Shown here piece after piece: positions 10,030 through 21,851 of a stretch of DNA of 64,000 nt (the first letter of the stretch is position 1; each line of letters starts with the position of its first letter). Source of the stretch: Gonatopus flavifemur (taxonomy: Eukaryota > Arthropoda > Insecta > Hymenoptera > Dryinidae). Location of the stretch: NCBI GenBank assembly GCA_018340375.1, contig JAFFJZ010000082.1:124001-188000 (forward strand), written 5' to 3'. The notes under the pieces are model-generated. The model was not told where the DNA came from. It saw only the letters and a program-made list of their open reading frames with translations, and made no database searches. The translations under genes were made by a program, and so were the position numbers.

Positions 10030-11299
10030 TGTTCTGCTGGAAACTGTCCTTCATATGTTGTCAACAATCTGAAAAAAGATTGGATTTATTGTTTCCAATG
10101 TTTTGATGGAGAATAATTTTCGTATTTTTTTATTTATTTCTAATTATATTCCAAAGAGCCAGTGTTTTACAATGTTATTGAAAAGGCATTCCAAGATCAC
10201 ATTTTTTTTTATTTTCGAAATCTCATTTGTGGTAGACAAAATTATCTTTCCTTATTTTCAAACAATGTTTGATTTGATAAAGATCTGCATTGAAACTTAT
10301 GATCCCATTCAAAACTATCAAGCTTCTCAAAAATTCGATGAACGTTTTATTGATTCGTGTTTTATTTTCGCTACATACAATATTTTATAATTTTATTTTC
10401 CAAAGAAAGAGTGGATCATTATTTTACTCTAGTCTCTCTATTCGTCATCAAATTAGGCGAATGTTTTTAGTTCTCTTCATATTTAGTTTAGCCTGATATT
10501 TTGTTCTTTCGAATTCAAAAAGGAAGATTATTCTAGGAATCTTTTCGCGCCAATTTAATTGTAAAAGAAGATATGTTAATTTTTTTTAATTGTTGCAAAA
10601 TGTGCGAAGCATTATTGGGAAACGTGTTTTTTTTTTCAGAAGTTTACGATTATCATGCAACAAAGAATTCAGCATGTGTACTATTAAATGAAAAATTCAT
10701 GACATTTCTGTCATGATTTGTCTTGATTTGTGATATGTGCGTATTAAAGGGACTGAAGCATAGGGTATTGGGGGAAGGGAAAAGTAAAATTTGACGCGAA
10801 CTTCTTTTAGAAGGTACATGATTAATGAAAATTTAACTTTCCTTCCCCCACTTCTTCCCCATGCTTGACTTTCCTCATACGGAACGAGATGATTTTCAGT
10901 ATTCAATTAGTTCAGTATTAAAATTGAGAAATATTCTAATACTTTATTTTTTTGTTGATTATCACAAATTTTCTTGAAGGTTTTATTGTATATTTATAAT
11001 ACTACTACAGGTCTCCTACCTATGTATTTGACCCCCTGTCATTACTTTTCATGAGATGAATATATTCGTTCGAAAAATTTATGAATATATCAAGTCATTG
11101 GTAATCCCTATCATTAGTACGTGTTATTAATATTACATTGTGTCATGACACAGAAAACAATGTTTTTGACGTCCAAATGTTTGTTGCAGAGTGACACAAG
11201 ACATTTTATGCAAAATCGCATACGACGTCGGTTTTTTTTAAAAAGTGCTGTGAGGTTTGAAACAACGCGGCATAAAAATCAAACTGACCAAAGTATGCA
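10030..11299. other. 3' flank of the BEN gene, otherwise featureless
   Basis: AT-rich sequence with poly-T runs. The only structure is a hairpin at about 10756-10864, where GCATAGGGTATTGGGGGAAG pairs with CTTCCCCCACTTCTTCCCCATGC-like sequence. No polyadenylation site was assigned and no further gene is visible. Confidence 0.4.
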
Positions 11300-12664
11300 C
11301 CCAAGCGGCAACAGAATTCCAACCTATTTTTGAAATAGAAACGTTCGTAGAATGTACGAATGAGATACGAAGGACATATAATGAACGTTCATAGAATATT
11401 CGAATAAGACTGTTTGGAATATACTGAGAACGTACATAGTACATTCAAAATGTACGATATTCATCCAATCCCTAGTAAAAAAGATTCATATATGACCCAT
11501 ATGAAATCCATATAAAAACCATATATGCGAGGAGTCATATATGACCCCTATAAAATGCATATATGGTGCATATATGGACCAAATATAAGTCATATAAGGG
11601 TCCAAGAAGTTTTCATATATGGAAGATGGGCATATCGATTGTGTTTCATATAGGTGTCGATATGTGTTCCATATATGTGTGACAGATTCCATATACGTTC
11701 TCCCCGTATTTCATATATGGCCCATACATGATTTATGTGACCTGCATATCCCTGGTTAAACATTTCCATTTATTCTCATTGAAAAATATCCAATGAGAAT
11801 GAATTGGGGTTTTCCCAAGGGTTGATACTTAAAAAAATCTCATTGAGATTCATTTGAAGCAACAATCGGAATCAATGGAAAATCCGATAAAAAAAATTTT
11901 TCAAAAAAATTTCTGTGAATATCGTGATTGATTGTTAACAACGAACGAACAAGTTCATATGCATCATATTTGCAATCTATATCAATTAAACACACACATA
12001 TATCTTTCATTCAACTATTTCATATTACAAATTATTGCTGAAAAAAATGGAAAACGTGTTATCAGCATGCCGGACACCCATCCGACCTGTTACCGAAGTC
12101 CTCGTTGCTGAACCTAGAAGATAGATGATATTTTACCATCATATATGATAAATAATCCACTCGTGGATCTTATATGGATATGAAATGAGCAGAGTCTTCA
12201 TATATGCTCGGAATCAAAATCATATATGCCGAAGCACTGTTTAATATGTCAAACCTGATTGGAATGTGACATATATGATCAAGTTTCTAAGTCATATATG
12301 ATGATAATTTTCCATATATGATGATAAATTTCCATATACGACGAAATCTTTAAATTAAATATGAGAATACTGCATATATGGATTTTATTTGGCCCATACA
12401 TGCAGCATATATGGATTATATAGGGCTCATATATGTCTCGTGCGATTCATATATGTATTATATATGGTCATATATGATTTATATAGGTTCATATATGATT
12501 CCTTTTTACTAGGGATCGACGTTCGATTGACGTACCATCGTATATACGATCACATACGTTCGATGAATATGCATAGCACCTATGAAACAGTCTTATTGGA
12601 ATGTGCATCGAACATATCTCGAATCTTCGAAGAACGTTCATAGTATATTCTGGAGCTACTTGGG
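11300..12664. mobile_element. CCCAAGTAGC-family MITE, copy 3, split by a nested element
   Basis: Begins CCCAAGCGGCAACAGAATTC and ends GGAGCTACTTGGG, with CA on both outer sides. The family sequence stops at 11469 (GATATTCATCCAAT) and resumes at 12515 (ATCGACGTTCGATTGACGT). The copy at 6824 shows the same sequence uninterrupted (CATTTAATCGACGTTCG). Confidence 0.65.
11470..12514. mobile_element. CATATATG-rich element nested in the CCCAAGTAGC copy
   Basis: A 1045-bp insertion with ends CCCTAGTAAAAAAG and CTTTTTACTAGGG-like sequence, flanked by AT on both sides (11468-11469, 12515-12516). Dozens of CATATATG or one-mismatch variants crowd its two outer parts (about 11487-11730 and 12130-12500); the centre lacks them. 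No coding potential is apparent. Confidence 0.7.
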
Positions 12665-12966
12665 CATGTGCGCACTCAGTGGAATTCAACTTTTACAGAG
12701 CATTGCAGAACGCGGACGGTAACATACCCGCCTTCAGTACCAATATGATCGCGGTCGACAGATGAATTCTTTGCGTTTGTAGATGACTCATTAACAGTTA
12801 CATAAATCGACTCAGATTTCCATAAAATATATTTGAGTTTGAATCTAATAAATTGGGTATTCGATTGTTCTGAATTTCGAAGAGCCAGCTGCCATGGATT
12901 CCTTCATTAAATCGGATTTACTTGGAAACTGCAAATTGCGTTTTTGTGGTCTCAGATTACATCTTA

Positions 12967-13098
12967 GGCCTGCGTCACATGGAGCAAAAATCACGTGGAA
13001 CGTGGAACACTTGGTTGAAGAGAGAGGCAAATATTCACCTCTCTCTTCAACCAAGTGTTCCGCGTTCCGCGTGATTTTTGCTCCATGTGACATGGGCC
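12967..13098. mobile_element. Hairpin MITE, nearly perfect palindrome
   Basis: GTCACATGGAGCAAAAATCA at the left is matched by its complement at the right. The arms extend about 55 bp, to a short AAATATTC loop, with only a few mismatches. The high arm identity indicates a young insertion. It is non-coding. Confidence 0.6.
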
Positions 13099-13357
13099 TC
13101 AGTCAATGAAGAGAACCATGACCAGTGTTGCCAACCGTAACATAATTATAGTACATGTCACATAATTTAACGTGTTGTTCTATATAATATCCTGTCCAAG
13201 CGATATTTCATAAATGCACGATAATTCTAGCGCACTGGTCGGACAATGTTGGTTAAGAAAGGGCATGGCCACGTTGAAAACAGATTTTACCTCAAAAACA
13301 ACCATATTTCGAGACGCGAGTACTAAAACAAAGGTCAACAGACGGACAAGAGAGCGT

Positions 13358-13444
13358 ACCCAGATAACATGCGCTCACGAAACGACGCAGATGGATAAGC
13401 TTCTGCACGCAAACCAAAGGGGAGCTTCAAAATGTTATCTGGGT
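13358..13444. mobile_element. 87-bp mini-element with ACCCAGATAACAT ends
   Basis: Inverted ends ACCCAGATAACATG and ATGTTATCTGGGT border a 60-bp core. A similar end (CATGTTATCTGGGT) occurs near 55680. Confidence 0.45.
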
Positions 13445-13809
13445 TCTATCCAAATTTCCGTCAGTACTACCATTCTACGCCGGGCGTATTATAATTTCGC
13501 CTTCCAGGGTTGGCAACACTGACCATGACATTAGGTATTTATGATACCCTGGTGGAAATTTTCTTCTGAATATGTCTCAATTATTCCGGATATTATTGAT
13601 TTTCTTTCAATTTCTCTTGCTTATTAGACATGTTTTTTTTTGCTGGAGTTTTTCATTTTTTCCATGATACTTGATGAATTCCATTGAAAAACTTTTAATT
13701 TTTGTAAACAATCCTACAAGGATATAGAGAAATTCCACAAACAAAAACAGGTCCAATAAGTAAGAAAAATTCGAAAAAATTATTTCCGCTAGGGAGCTTT
13801 TATAAATAT

Positions 13810-14460
13810 CCTAATTGATACAGTTGAGTTTGCAATCCGACATTCCAGATTGGCCCAATAGAATGAACGACTGATAAAGTCAGAAAATGCATGTTGATAC
13901 GAATTGATTTTGACATTTAAATACAATTACAACCCAATCAGAACCCCCAACGGAATTCCTGATTGACACTATTGAGTTTCCAATCCGGCTTTCCAGATTC
14001 AACCAGTAGAAGAATGGGCGATTGATGACGTCCACAAATACATATTGATGCAAATTGATTTTGACATGTGAATACAATCACAACCCAATAGGAACCTCTA
14101 ACGGACTTCCTGATTGATACTACCAAGTTTGCAATCCGACTTTCCAGATTGGACCAATAGAATGAACGATTGATGACGTCAGAAAATGCGTGTTGATACG
14201 AATGGATTTTGACATGTAAATACAATTACAACCCAATCAGAACCCCTAACGGAATTCCTGATTGATACTATCAAGTTTCCAATCTGGCTTTCCAGATTGA
14301 TCCAGTAGAAGAATGGGCGATTGATGACGTCAACAAATACGTATTGATGCAAATTGATTCTATTATTCAAATATTATCACAAACCAATAGGAAATCTCAA
14401 CGGAAACCCTGATTGATACTATTACTATTCCAATCTGGCTCTCCATGAAGAGACAGGTAA
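13810..14460. repeat. 149-bp tandem array, two alternating unit types
   Basis: About 4.3 copies of a ~149-bp unit; GATTGATACT-type starts recur near 13814, 13962, 14111, 14261 and 14411. Units 1 and 3 share one variant set (CAATAGAATGAACGA) and units 2 and 4 another (CAGTAGAAGAATGGGCG), giving a ~298-bp higher-order dimer. The minus-strand ORFs here are by-products of the repeats. Confidence 0.7.
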
Positions 14461-15084
14461 AATATCCGAAGAGTTACTAGTGACCTAGTGGATGTAAATC
14501 CGTATAGAATCGATATAGAAATATATTTGCAGATATGAGTAGTTACTGTTCGGTTTTGTAATTGTCTTTCCAGGTAGATTCCATTTGAAAATATTTTCTG
14601 ATGGTCGGAATCTGCATATTACTGGAAAGAAACCGCATTAAAGCAGATAGGAAATATTTTCTATTGGAATCAATCGGACATCCGAAGCAGGGATGGCTTC
14701 CACGTAGACTGATTCAATCACTTACTTTTTTCTAGAGTTTCATGGTGTTTCTGAAGGGTTGATATCCCTTCGAAACTAGTATGGAACCGAAAACAAGGAT
14801 AATCAACAAAAACTGGGCTTATGAATTGAGTTTAGAAGAAATGTAAAATCTTTTGAACAGAGCTTTTTTCACGAGATTCCTAAGTTCACTTTATGCTTGT
14901 TGAAAGAATTTCATTGATGTACCAAAATCGCTATGGAATCGCATTAATTCTTATGAGATTTTATCAATAGCATATTGTTAACCAAGGGGGGAAAGTGGAA
15001 ATTTTCCATTTCTCCCCGAGGTGAATATACTATCTTCGCCCACAACTGCAAGCAAAGTGCAAATTATCTGTATAATTGCATATA
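14461..15084. other. No recognised feature
   Basis: Unique-looking AT-rich sequence between the 149-bp array and the mariner, with no convincing exon, RNA or inverted repeat. Confidence 0.4.
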
Positions 15085-16378
15085 CGAGGGTGGATTGATA
15101 AGTTTCCGGCCTGACCAAGAAAAACAACGTTTTTAAGAATTTTTTTTTTTTTATTTCTCAACATAATCTCCTCCAAGGCTGATACATTTCTCATAGCGGT
15201 GTTCTAGTCTAGTGATGCCATCTCTATAGACTGATTCGTCAAGCTCCTCAAGATACCCATTTACAGCTTCGATTACTTCTTCATTGTCCGCAAATCTCTT
15301 ACCGCCAAGCCATTTTTTGAGGTTAGGAAACAGATAATAGTCACTCGGGGCTAGGTCTGGAGAGTAGGGAGGGTGCGGCATTAATTCAAACTTCAGATCG
15401 TTGATTTTAGCCATCGCAACGATTGACGTGTGCGCTGGTGCGTTATCGTGATGAAACAAGATTTTTTTCTTCGCCAGATGAGGTCGTTTAATTTTCACTT
15501 CGTGGCTCAAACGTTGCAATAAGTCTGCGTAGTATTGACCAGTGATAGTTTTACCCTTTTCAAGGTAATCAATGTATATAGTACCTCTTGCATCCCAAAA
15601 AACAGTAGCCATAACCTTGTTCGCCGAAAAAATTGTTTTTGCCTTCTTTGGAGTTGGTTCCCCTGGTCCAATCCACTGTTTAGACTGTTCTTTGGTTTCA
15701 GGAGTGTAGTGGTGGACCCAAGTTTCGTCAACGGTTACGAATCGACGCAAAAATTCGCTTGGATTACGCTTATACAACGCCAAATTGGCGGTAGAAATGC
15801 TCTTTCGAATCAATTTTTGGTCGACTGTTAGCAAACGCGGCACCCATCTTGCACAGAGCTTTTCCATATACAAATGTTGGTGCAAAATATTTTGTACACG
15901 TTCATATGACATCTTACAGGTCTCAGCCATCTCACGAACTTTTAATCTGCGATCTTTCAGCACTATTTGATGGATTTTTTCGATCATATCTGGAGTTGTG
16001 ACCTCAATGGGGCGTCCTGAGCGAGGCTCATCAGAGGTGCTCACACGACCCTTTTTAAACTCGGAAACCCACTGCTTAACGGTTGAATATGATGGGGAGG
16101 ATGTCCCCAGTGTTGATTCCATCTCTTCTTCAATTTCCTTCGGCGTTAACCCCTTCAAATAAAAGTATTTGATGACAGCACGATTTTCCAGCTTTTCCAT
16201 TTTTACGAAAAACACAGAGGCGTCTTGGTCAGCGTGCTCTCAAAACTAAACTAACATGGCGATCGGACTGAAACTATAGCTACAAGCTATCTAAGGATGG
16301 TACTATAGAACGCCACCTCAAGGTAGGCCTAGTGGCGCCATCTCTTGGTGAGGCCGGAAACTTATCAATCCACCCTCG
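15085..16378 (-). mobile_element. Complete mariner transposon
   Basis: 1294-bp element bounded by TA (15083-15084, 16379-16380). The inverted ends CGAGGGTGGATTGATAAGTT and its complement are matched over about 27 bp. It encloses one uninterrupted transposase gene on the minus strand with short untranslated flanks, the standard mariner plan and length. Confidence 0.92.
15151..16215 (-). CDS. Mariner transposase (intact)
   Basis: 354-residue cut-and-paste transposase that recognises the element's inverted ends and inserts at TA. The N-terminal half contains paired helix-turn-helix DNA-binding regions (about 10-115), with RSGRPIEVTT as the linker-like stretch and the mariner signature WVPRLL (124-129). 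The DDD catalytic site reads TVDETW (Asp163), HHDNAPAH (Asp257) and YSPDLAPSDYYLF (Asp292), giving the D34D spacing of true mariners. Length is normal (about 345-350); translation may start at Met6, the more typical MEKLENRAVI start. There are no stops or frameshifts, and the ends are intact, so the copy could be active; this is inference. It may also mobilise the many TA-flanked MITEs nearby, but their ends differ from this element's, so that is unsupported. DNA context shows no other gene within the element. Confidence 0.93.
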   Translation of the reverse strand: MFFVKMEKLENRAVIKYFYLKGLTPKEIEEEMESTLGTSSPSYSTVKQWVSEFKKGRVSTSDEPRSGRPIEVTTPDMIEKIHQIVLKDRRLKVREMAETCKMSYERVQNILHQHLYMEKLCARWVPRLLTVDQKLIRKSISTANLALYKRNPSEFLRRFVTVDETWVHHYTPETKEQSKQWIGPGEPTPKKAKTIFSANKVMATVFWDARGTIYIDYLEKGKTITGQYYADLLQRLSHEVKIKRPHLAKKKILFHHDNAPAHTSIVAMAKINDLKFELMPHPPYSPDLAPSDYYLFPNLKKWLGGKRFADNEEVIEAVNGYLEELDESVYRDGITRLEHRYEKCISLGGDYVEK

Positions 16379-16380
16379 TA

Positions 16381-16884
16381 GAATATTCATATGCACATTT
16401 CAGAACGAAAGGATAGTTGGTATTCTCCTCCCGCTGCGAGTGAACGGAAAAAATTTTCCTCCCGCTGTAACACATTCGCTTGGAATTCAGCACTTTCTCC
16501 CCTAAAAATAGGTCAGAAAACACAAATTTTCCTTGCAGATGTGGAAAAAAATTCATTGGGTTCTACAGTGGTATTTTCCCCACATTTATCACATTTCATG
16601 AGATGCATGAGTTTCTATATAGAAACCCATAGATCATTCTCATAGGGTCTGCCGCGTTATGTTCATCACACACAATTTTATATTCACAGTTATTGAAGAA
16701 ACGAATTGACTTCAATGTCTTTCTCAAAATTCCAAACCAAAAAAAAGTACTAATAAAATATCCGAGTAAAAACACGTGCTTCGACCAACAGTGAAGCCTG
16801 CTTATACAACAAGAGTTTCTGTGCAAACGTTGCTCTTATCTTATTTGATAAATTCACGCAAAGTTGCTGGGAATTTGCTAGGCA
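16381..16884. other. No recognised feature
   Basis: AT-rich sequence with overlapping short ORFs on both strands that share no family motifs. No RNA gene or repeat is evident. Confidence 0.35.
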
Positions 16885-17185
16885 TGCACTGGAAGGAAAA
16901 AATAGTGAATTAATAGTAATAGTTGGGGAAAGAGGAGCCTTCCGAAGTAGCTGACCAGATGATCAGATCAGCTACTTCGGAAGGCTCCAGAGTCAACTAT
17001 GAATAGTTCGCTGATTGATGATTACACTGACTATTTCATTGTTAACGTAACTAATCCAAATGTTAATTTCCGCAATCAATATTGTTATTCCGACTACGGA
17101 ATATTAAAACCTCATTATCAATCATAGTTCAGTGCTTTTTCAACTATTTCAACGGTAATTCCGACTATTTTTTCCTCTGAGGGTG
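16885..17185. mobile_element. Palindromic MITE with an internal perfect hairpin
   Basis: Outer ends CACTGGAAGGAAAAAATAGT and the complement of CTATTTTTTCCTCTGAGGGTG are inverted. Inside, 16934-16988 forms a 21-bp perfect stem (arms GGAGCCTTCCGAAGTAGCTG... and its complement) with a 13-base loop, a separate later insertion or an amplified core. Confidence 0.45.
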
Positions 17186-17452
17186 TGATTGATAGTTTCA
17201 TGAACCAGAGTAACTTCCCAGCAACGTGACGCAACTGCAGCAAAAATTTCTAGTTTACAGCATATTGTTGCGCATTTGGCGACGCAACGTCCGTGCAAAT
17301 CGCTTTAAAGTGTTGTTGACTGATTTCAACAATTTGCCCCAGACTTCCTTAGCAGTTTACTGTTGGGGAACTAGTACCAATGATGTTCTGTTGTTTGCTA
17401 TAATCCTCGACCATTTGAAAAAAAATCCATAAATGAATCTTGTTAGCATATA

Positions 17453-17529
17453 TACTTAATTTTTTGAAACCCATTTCCACACATAGATTATGCCTAGTTT
17501 GGACATGATTATAACTCATTTTTTTACAT
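17453..17529. repeat. Half copy of the CCCATGTAAAAAA MITE
   Basis: CCCATTTCCACACATAGATT through TTTTTTTACATGGG matches the right arm of the complete palindrome at 17768-17968. No matching left arm is seen. A TTCA microsatellite (about 17711-17740) lies between the two copies. Confidence 0.5.
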
Positions 17530-17767
17530 GGGCTGCACGGGCCGCATAATATCAAGAACGGCCTTGCATCAGGTATTTCTCAATTGATCGTAAACAGTCC
17601 TATCTGAACACATTTTGGATACACAATAATATTCACGCATTTCACCATATTCATATCACATCTGGGATACTCTGTGTTCTTTTGGTACCTGAAATTCATC
17701 TGAACGTTCATTCATTCATTCATTCATTCATTCATTATGAGAGTCTGATTCAGGTGTGCGATCCCAC

Positions 17768-17968
17768 CCCATGTAAAAAAACTAGATATAAACATATCTA
17801 AACCAGGCATAATTTATGTGTGGAAATGGGTTTAAAAAAACTATATATTCTCAAGTGATTCATTTGACAAAAGTGAGTCATTTGAGCATATATAGTTTTT
17901 GTAAGCCCATTTCCACACATAAATTATGCCTGGTTTAGATATGGTTATATCTAATTTTTTTACATGGG
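17768..17968. mobile_element. 201-bp palindromic MITE (CCCATGTAAAAAAACTAG ends)
   Basis: Arms of about 85 bp: CCCATGTAAAAAAACTAGAT at the left and its complement at the right, each containing CCCATTTCCACACATAAATT or its complement. The small loop is TTCTCAAGTGATTCATTTGA-like. Confidence 0.6.
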
Positions 17969-17999
17969 ACTTAGATACCGAATTGGGGATCAAATTTAA

Positions 18000-18400
18000 A
18001 TTCCCACCTGGAACTCGACCTGGAATTTGATTGTGGAATCAACTTCAATCTTCATCTACGATTCCACCTGGATACCCAGATGGGAATTCAACCGGGATGC
18101 CCACTTGGGATTCCACCTGGAATTTGATTTTGGAATCAACTGCAATTCTGATCCATGATTACACCTGGATACCCAGATGGTGATTTAACTGGGATGCCCA
18201 CTTGGGATTCTATTTAAATGTCCAGATGGGAATTGAACTGGGATTTACACTCACAAGTTCACTTGGAATACCATCTGGATTCCCAAATAGAATCCCACTA
18301 AAAAATCCCACCTCAAAACCAAGGTCAATTTCTCAGCTGGGATTCCAGATGTTATTCCAAATGAATTTTTACCTGGGATTCCAGCTGGTTTTTTGTAACA
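18000..18400. repeat. Degenerate GGGATTCCACCTGG repeat
   Basis: A ~103-bp unit (CCTGGAATTTGATTGTGGAA ... CCCACTTGGGATTC) occurs twice in tandem. Scattered ACCTGGAT / CCAGATGGGA motifs continue to about 18400. The short ORF at 18202-18441 runs through this repeat and is not a gene. Confidence 0.45.
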
Positions 18401-18456
18401 GGGGATCCCTTATAAGTATCTATCGTGCCAATAGTTCATAGTAATTCACATGATTT

Positions 18457-18720
18457 GTGATAGCAAACAGGTACGTGAAATATCACATAAACTAAGATGA
18501 ACTGTCTATCGTTCATTCCACATGCATCACGATTGCATAAGTTTGTGATTGGCAACGATTGAATGCCTATCGCAAGTTTCACACTACTTGTGATAGAAAA
18601 CAGGTATGTGAAATATCACATAAACTACGATAGACTATCTATCATTCATTCCACATGCACCATGACTGCTCAGGTTTGTGATTGACAACGATTATGTAAA
18701 CATAACCTCAATACAATCAC
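18457..18720. repeat. 133-bp tandem duplication
   Basis: GTGATAGCAAACAGGTACGT at 18457 recurs as GTGATAGAAAACAGGTATGT at 18590, and the rest of the unit (ATATCACATAAACTA, CATTCCACATGCA) repeats with it. Confidence 0.55.
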
Positions 18721-19922
18721 TCCAGTTATTCTCTAGATTGTTACAAGGCCTTGCAAGTCCCTCACAAGGGACTAGTAAGGCCTTTGTGAGGCTTAGAGAA
18801 TGACCAGAATGATTTTTGCTGAAGTATCTACCAGTCTAACTTGTGAGGAGCTCACTGTTAACTTGCAAGTTCAACTAGACTAGCTTTGCCTTAAGAAAAA
18901 CTTGCGAAGGCCTCGAGATAACTAGAGAATGCCTAGAATAATTTCTGCTAGGGTGAACTTGCGAGTGCCTCGAATTTTACTTGAGACAATTTCTACCAGG
19001 GGATGAATCACCCACTATGCATCCCATGGAACAGCTTGATCGGACTGACGTCAATTCGATTAGGAATCCTTACTAGGCAATTGTAGATTTCATTTCACCC
19101 GTGGAAAAAGCGAAAATTATTGATATAAAACTGATCAAAAAAACCGAATGGAAAAATTTTTTGTTCTTGTTTGAATAAACGGCTAGCTTGGACACTTGGG
19201 ATTTTGAGCAAGGAATTGGTTTCGAATGGTGAAGATTTTCACATCTTTTATATTTCGATGCTATCGACAATGTTTTCCCTTTGGAAATTGTATTCAAATT
19301 GAATTTATATCATTCGCCAACAAAAATAGATTCGAGTAACTATTTGCACTGAATTACCAGAATGTCTATGACATATCTCGCACCATTTCAATTGAGGAAC
19401 CGATAAATACGGTCCACTATACATAAAAAGGAACCAAAAATCTATCCATATATATAGTTTTCAAGATATTGGAGTGAACACGGATACTCGTTAAGCAATT
19501 TCAGAAGCCGCAACGAGAATTGATTCCAAGTGGTCCTCGAAACACGAATGATTCGTGTAGTCGAGTACGTAATATACCCTGGGTTGAAAAATTCTAATTC
19601 ACGGAAGGTTTCTATCTTGAAGAAGTTGGTTGATGAAATCGGAATGGACTCACCGGGATGAGAAGATGTACCCCAGTAGAAATCTGACAAGGCATTGTCT
19701 AGTTAATATGAGGCCCCTGTAGGGATTTCACAGGGAACTTCTGGTTGAGATAAACTAGCAAGTGACTCACCGGTTACTTACAATATATATTAGACAAGTG
19801 AAACTCTCAAAAAACTATGGAGGATTTTTTATAAGTATATCTAGACTGTTACTACACTTGTAAGCCTCGTCAGAAATCATTGAGGCCCTTTCAAGATTTA
19901 TTTGTCAGAAGATGGCAGTGTA
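18721..19922. other. Scattered CTTGCAAG-type motifs, no gene
   Basis: Two clusters (about 18740-18990 and 19690-19900) contain repeated CTTGCAAG / CTTGTGAGG / CTAGTAAGG motifs, which also appear at 24060-24250. The interval between has no recognisable feature. Confidence 0.35.
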
Positions 19923-20665
19923 ATCTATGAGCCTGTGTGAGAATTGCAGTTCGGTTGACAAATGTGAGGTTAAATTTATGTGATCAAAAAATGGATGGAT
20001 TATTTTTGTGAAATGTGTGGTGGTTATTTCTTGAATGATGTGTATCCAAAAATCTGTTAGTAAGTGCAAAATGAATTAGTAAATCAGTCATAGCGGCTGT
20101 AACATGTCAAAAAATCGTAATTTGCTGATGTGGTGAAAATGAATTCTATTCAAATACACGACAATATCAACAAAAAAAACATCAATATCAATCAATATCA
20201 ATATTGATTTACATCAATATTTCTCGGAAAAAAAGACTCACATTAATTTTGTAATAATATGAGTCACGAAGAACTCATTTGATCAAAAATATTTCAAGCG
20301 AATGCTTAGAATGAATTTCAAAAAGCTTGAATTATTTACTTGAAGCGCGTTGGATGATTTTACTCTTCAAATTGAAGAGTATTCTTGAAGTTGAAATTTT
20401 CAAATTCGAGAAAAAAGCCTTATTTTCTGAGTTGAATTTGTTGTTAGGGTGATGATAAACTTGTAGGAAGAGTTTGAAAGTTGCATGGGATCTATATTGA
20501 TCAGGAAAGTCCAAATCGTGTGGCAAAAGTTAGAAAATCTGTCAACTTGGCTCACGGCACATGGATATTCTATCAGCTTTTCTTCACTAAACGAAATCTA
20601 GGCAGGAGAAATGTATCAAAATTTAGTAAAATCAGGTTGGTACAGAGTAAGAGAGGACAGATATA

Positions 20666-21851
20666 CAGGTTGGTTGAAAAGTTCCTGCGCTCACCAAGAG
20701 ATAGCACTGCTAGCTCAAAACTTTTTTTTATTCTCAAGTTGGTATATCTGTCCTGAGAACACATGCAAAGTTACAAGTCATCCTGTCAATTCATTCTTTG
20801 TTTACAAGCCATTTGAAGTTGACGTGTCATTGATTTTTCTTCATATGGAAAAAATTGAATATCGTGCAGTCATTAGATTCTTTGTTTTGAAGGGTTTAAA
20901 AGCGAAGGAAATTTATGAACAGTTGTTAGAAGTGTATAAGGAGTCCTCACCTTCAAAACGCACCGTTGAATTTTGGGCTGGTGAATTTAAACGTGGTCGT
21001 ACTAGCCTTGAAGACGATCCACGCGAAGGACGACCAAAAACTGCAACCACAGCAGAAATCATTGAGCATGTACATAATATGGTTAGTGAAGATCCAAGTT
21101 TGACTAAGCGTGAAATTGCTAATGCCATAGGCATCTCAGACGAACGAGTGCTCCATATTTTACATGAAGAATTACGTATGAAAAAACTGTTTGGAAAGAT
21201 AGTGCCGCACACTATCTTGGATCTACCACCATGATCCTAAATTGAAACAAGAACGTTTACAGTGGACTGAAGCTGGTTGTTCAGCTCCAAAGCAGGTGAA
21301 GTCACAACGATCAGCAAAGAAGGTTATGGCATCAGTTCTTTGGGATGCAAAAGGAATTTTGTTCATTGATTATCTTCAGAAAGGTAAAACAATCAACTTC
21401 GAATATTACTGCAGCCTTTTGGATCAGCTGGATGAAAAAATTCGTGAGAAAAGACCTGATTTAAAGAAGAAAAAAATCATTTTTCATCAAGATGATGCAC
21501 CTGCTCACAAAAGTGTTTTGACGATGGCTAAATTCAAAGAACTCAAGTACGAATTGCTTGAACATCCACCGTATTCGCCAGATTTGGCTCCTGGCGACTA
21601 CTATCTCTTCAGAAATCTCAAACAATTCCTTCGTGGAAAGCATTTTTCGTCGAATGAAGAGGCCATAGCAGCCGTAGACGGTTATTTTGCAGAGCTTCCG
21701 GAAAACCATTATAAGGATGGGATAAAATTATTGGAAGATCATTGGAACAAGTGTATTGAGCTTCTAGGAGATTATATTGAATAAAAAAATATATTTCGTA
21801 ACAAAAACAGTATTCTTTCATCTCGAGCGCAGAAACTTTTCAACCAACCTG
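20666..21851 (+). mobile_element. Second mariner transposon, internally deleted
   Basis: 1186 bp, bounded by TA, with ends CAGGTTGGTTGAAAAGTTCC and the complement. The opposite arm of the host palindrome reads GACAGATATATTCATTG with no insertion, exactly the predicted empty site. The ends differ from the mariner at 15085, so it is another lineage. Confidence 0.88.
20845..21784 (+). pseudogene. Mariner transposase pseudogene
   Basis: Residues from MEKIEYRAVI to LFGKIVPH (20845-21209) give the helix-turn-helix half. The frame then meets a stop at 21232. The coding sense resumes in another frame near 21216 (SWIYHHDPK) and continues to 21784 through FHQDDAPAH and YSPDLAPGDYYLF, which keep the D34D spacing of the second and third catalytic aspartates. 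About 45 residues normally found between these parts, including the first catalytic Asp of the VDET motif, are missing. The copy therefore has a deletion plus a frameshift and cannot encode an active enzyme. The surviving ends could still be used in trans by a related transposase. Confidence 0.9.
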
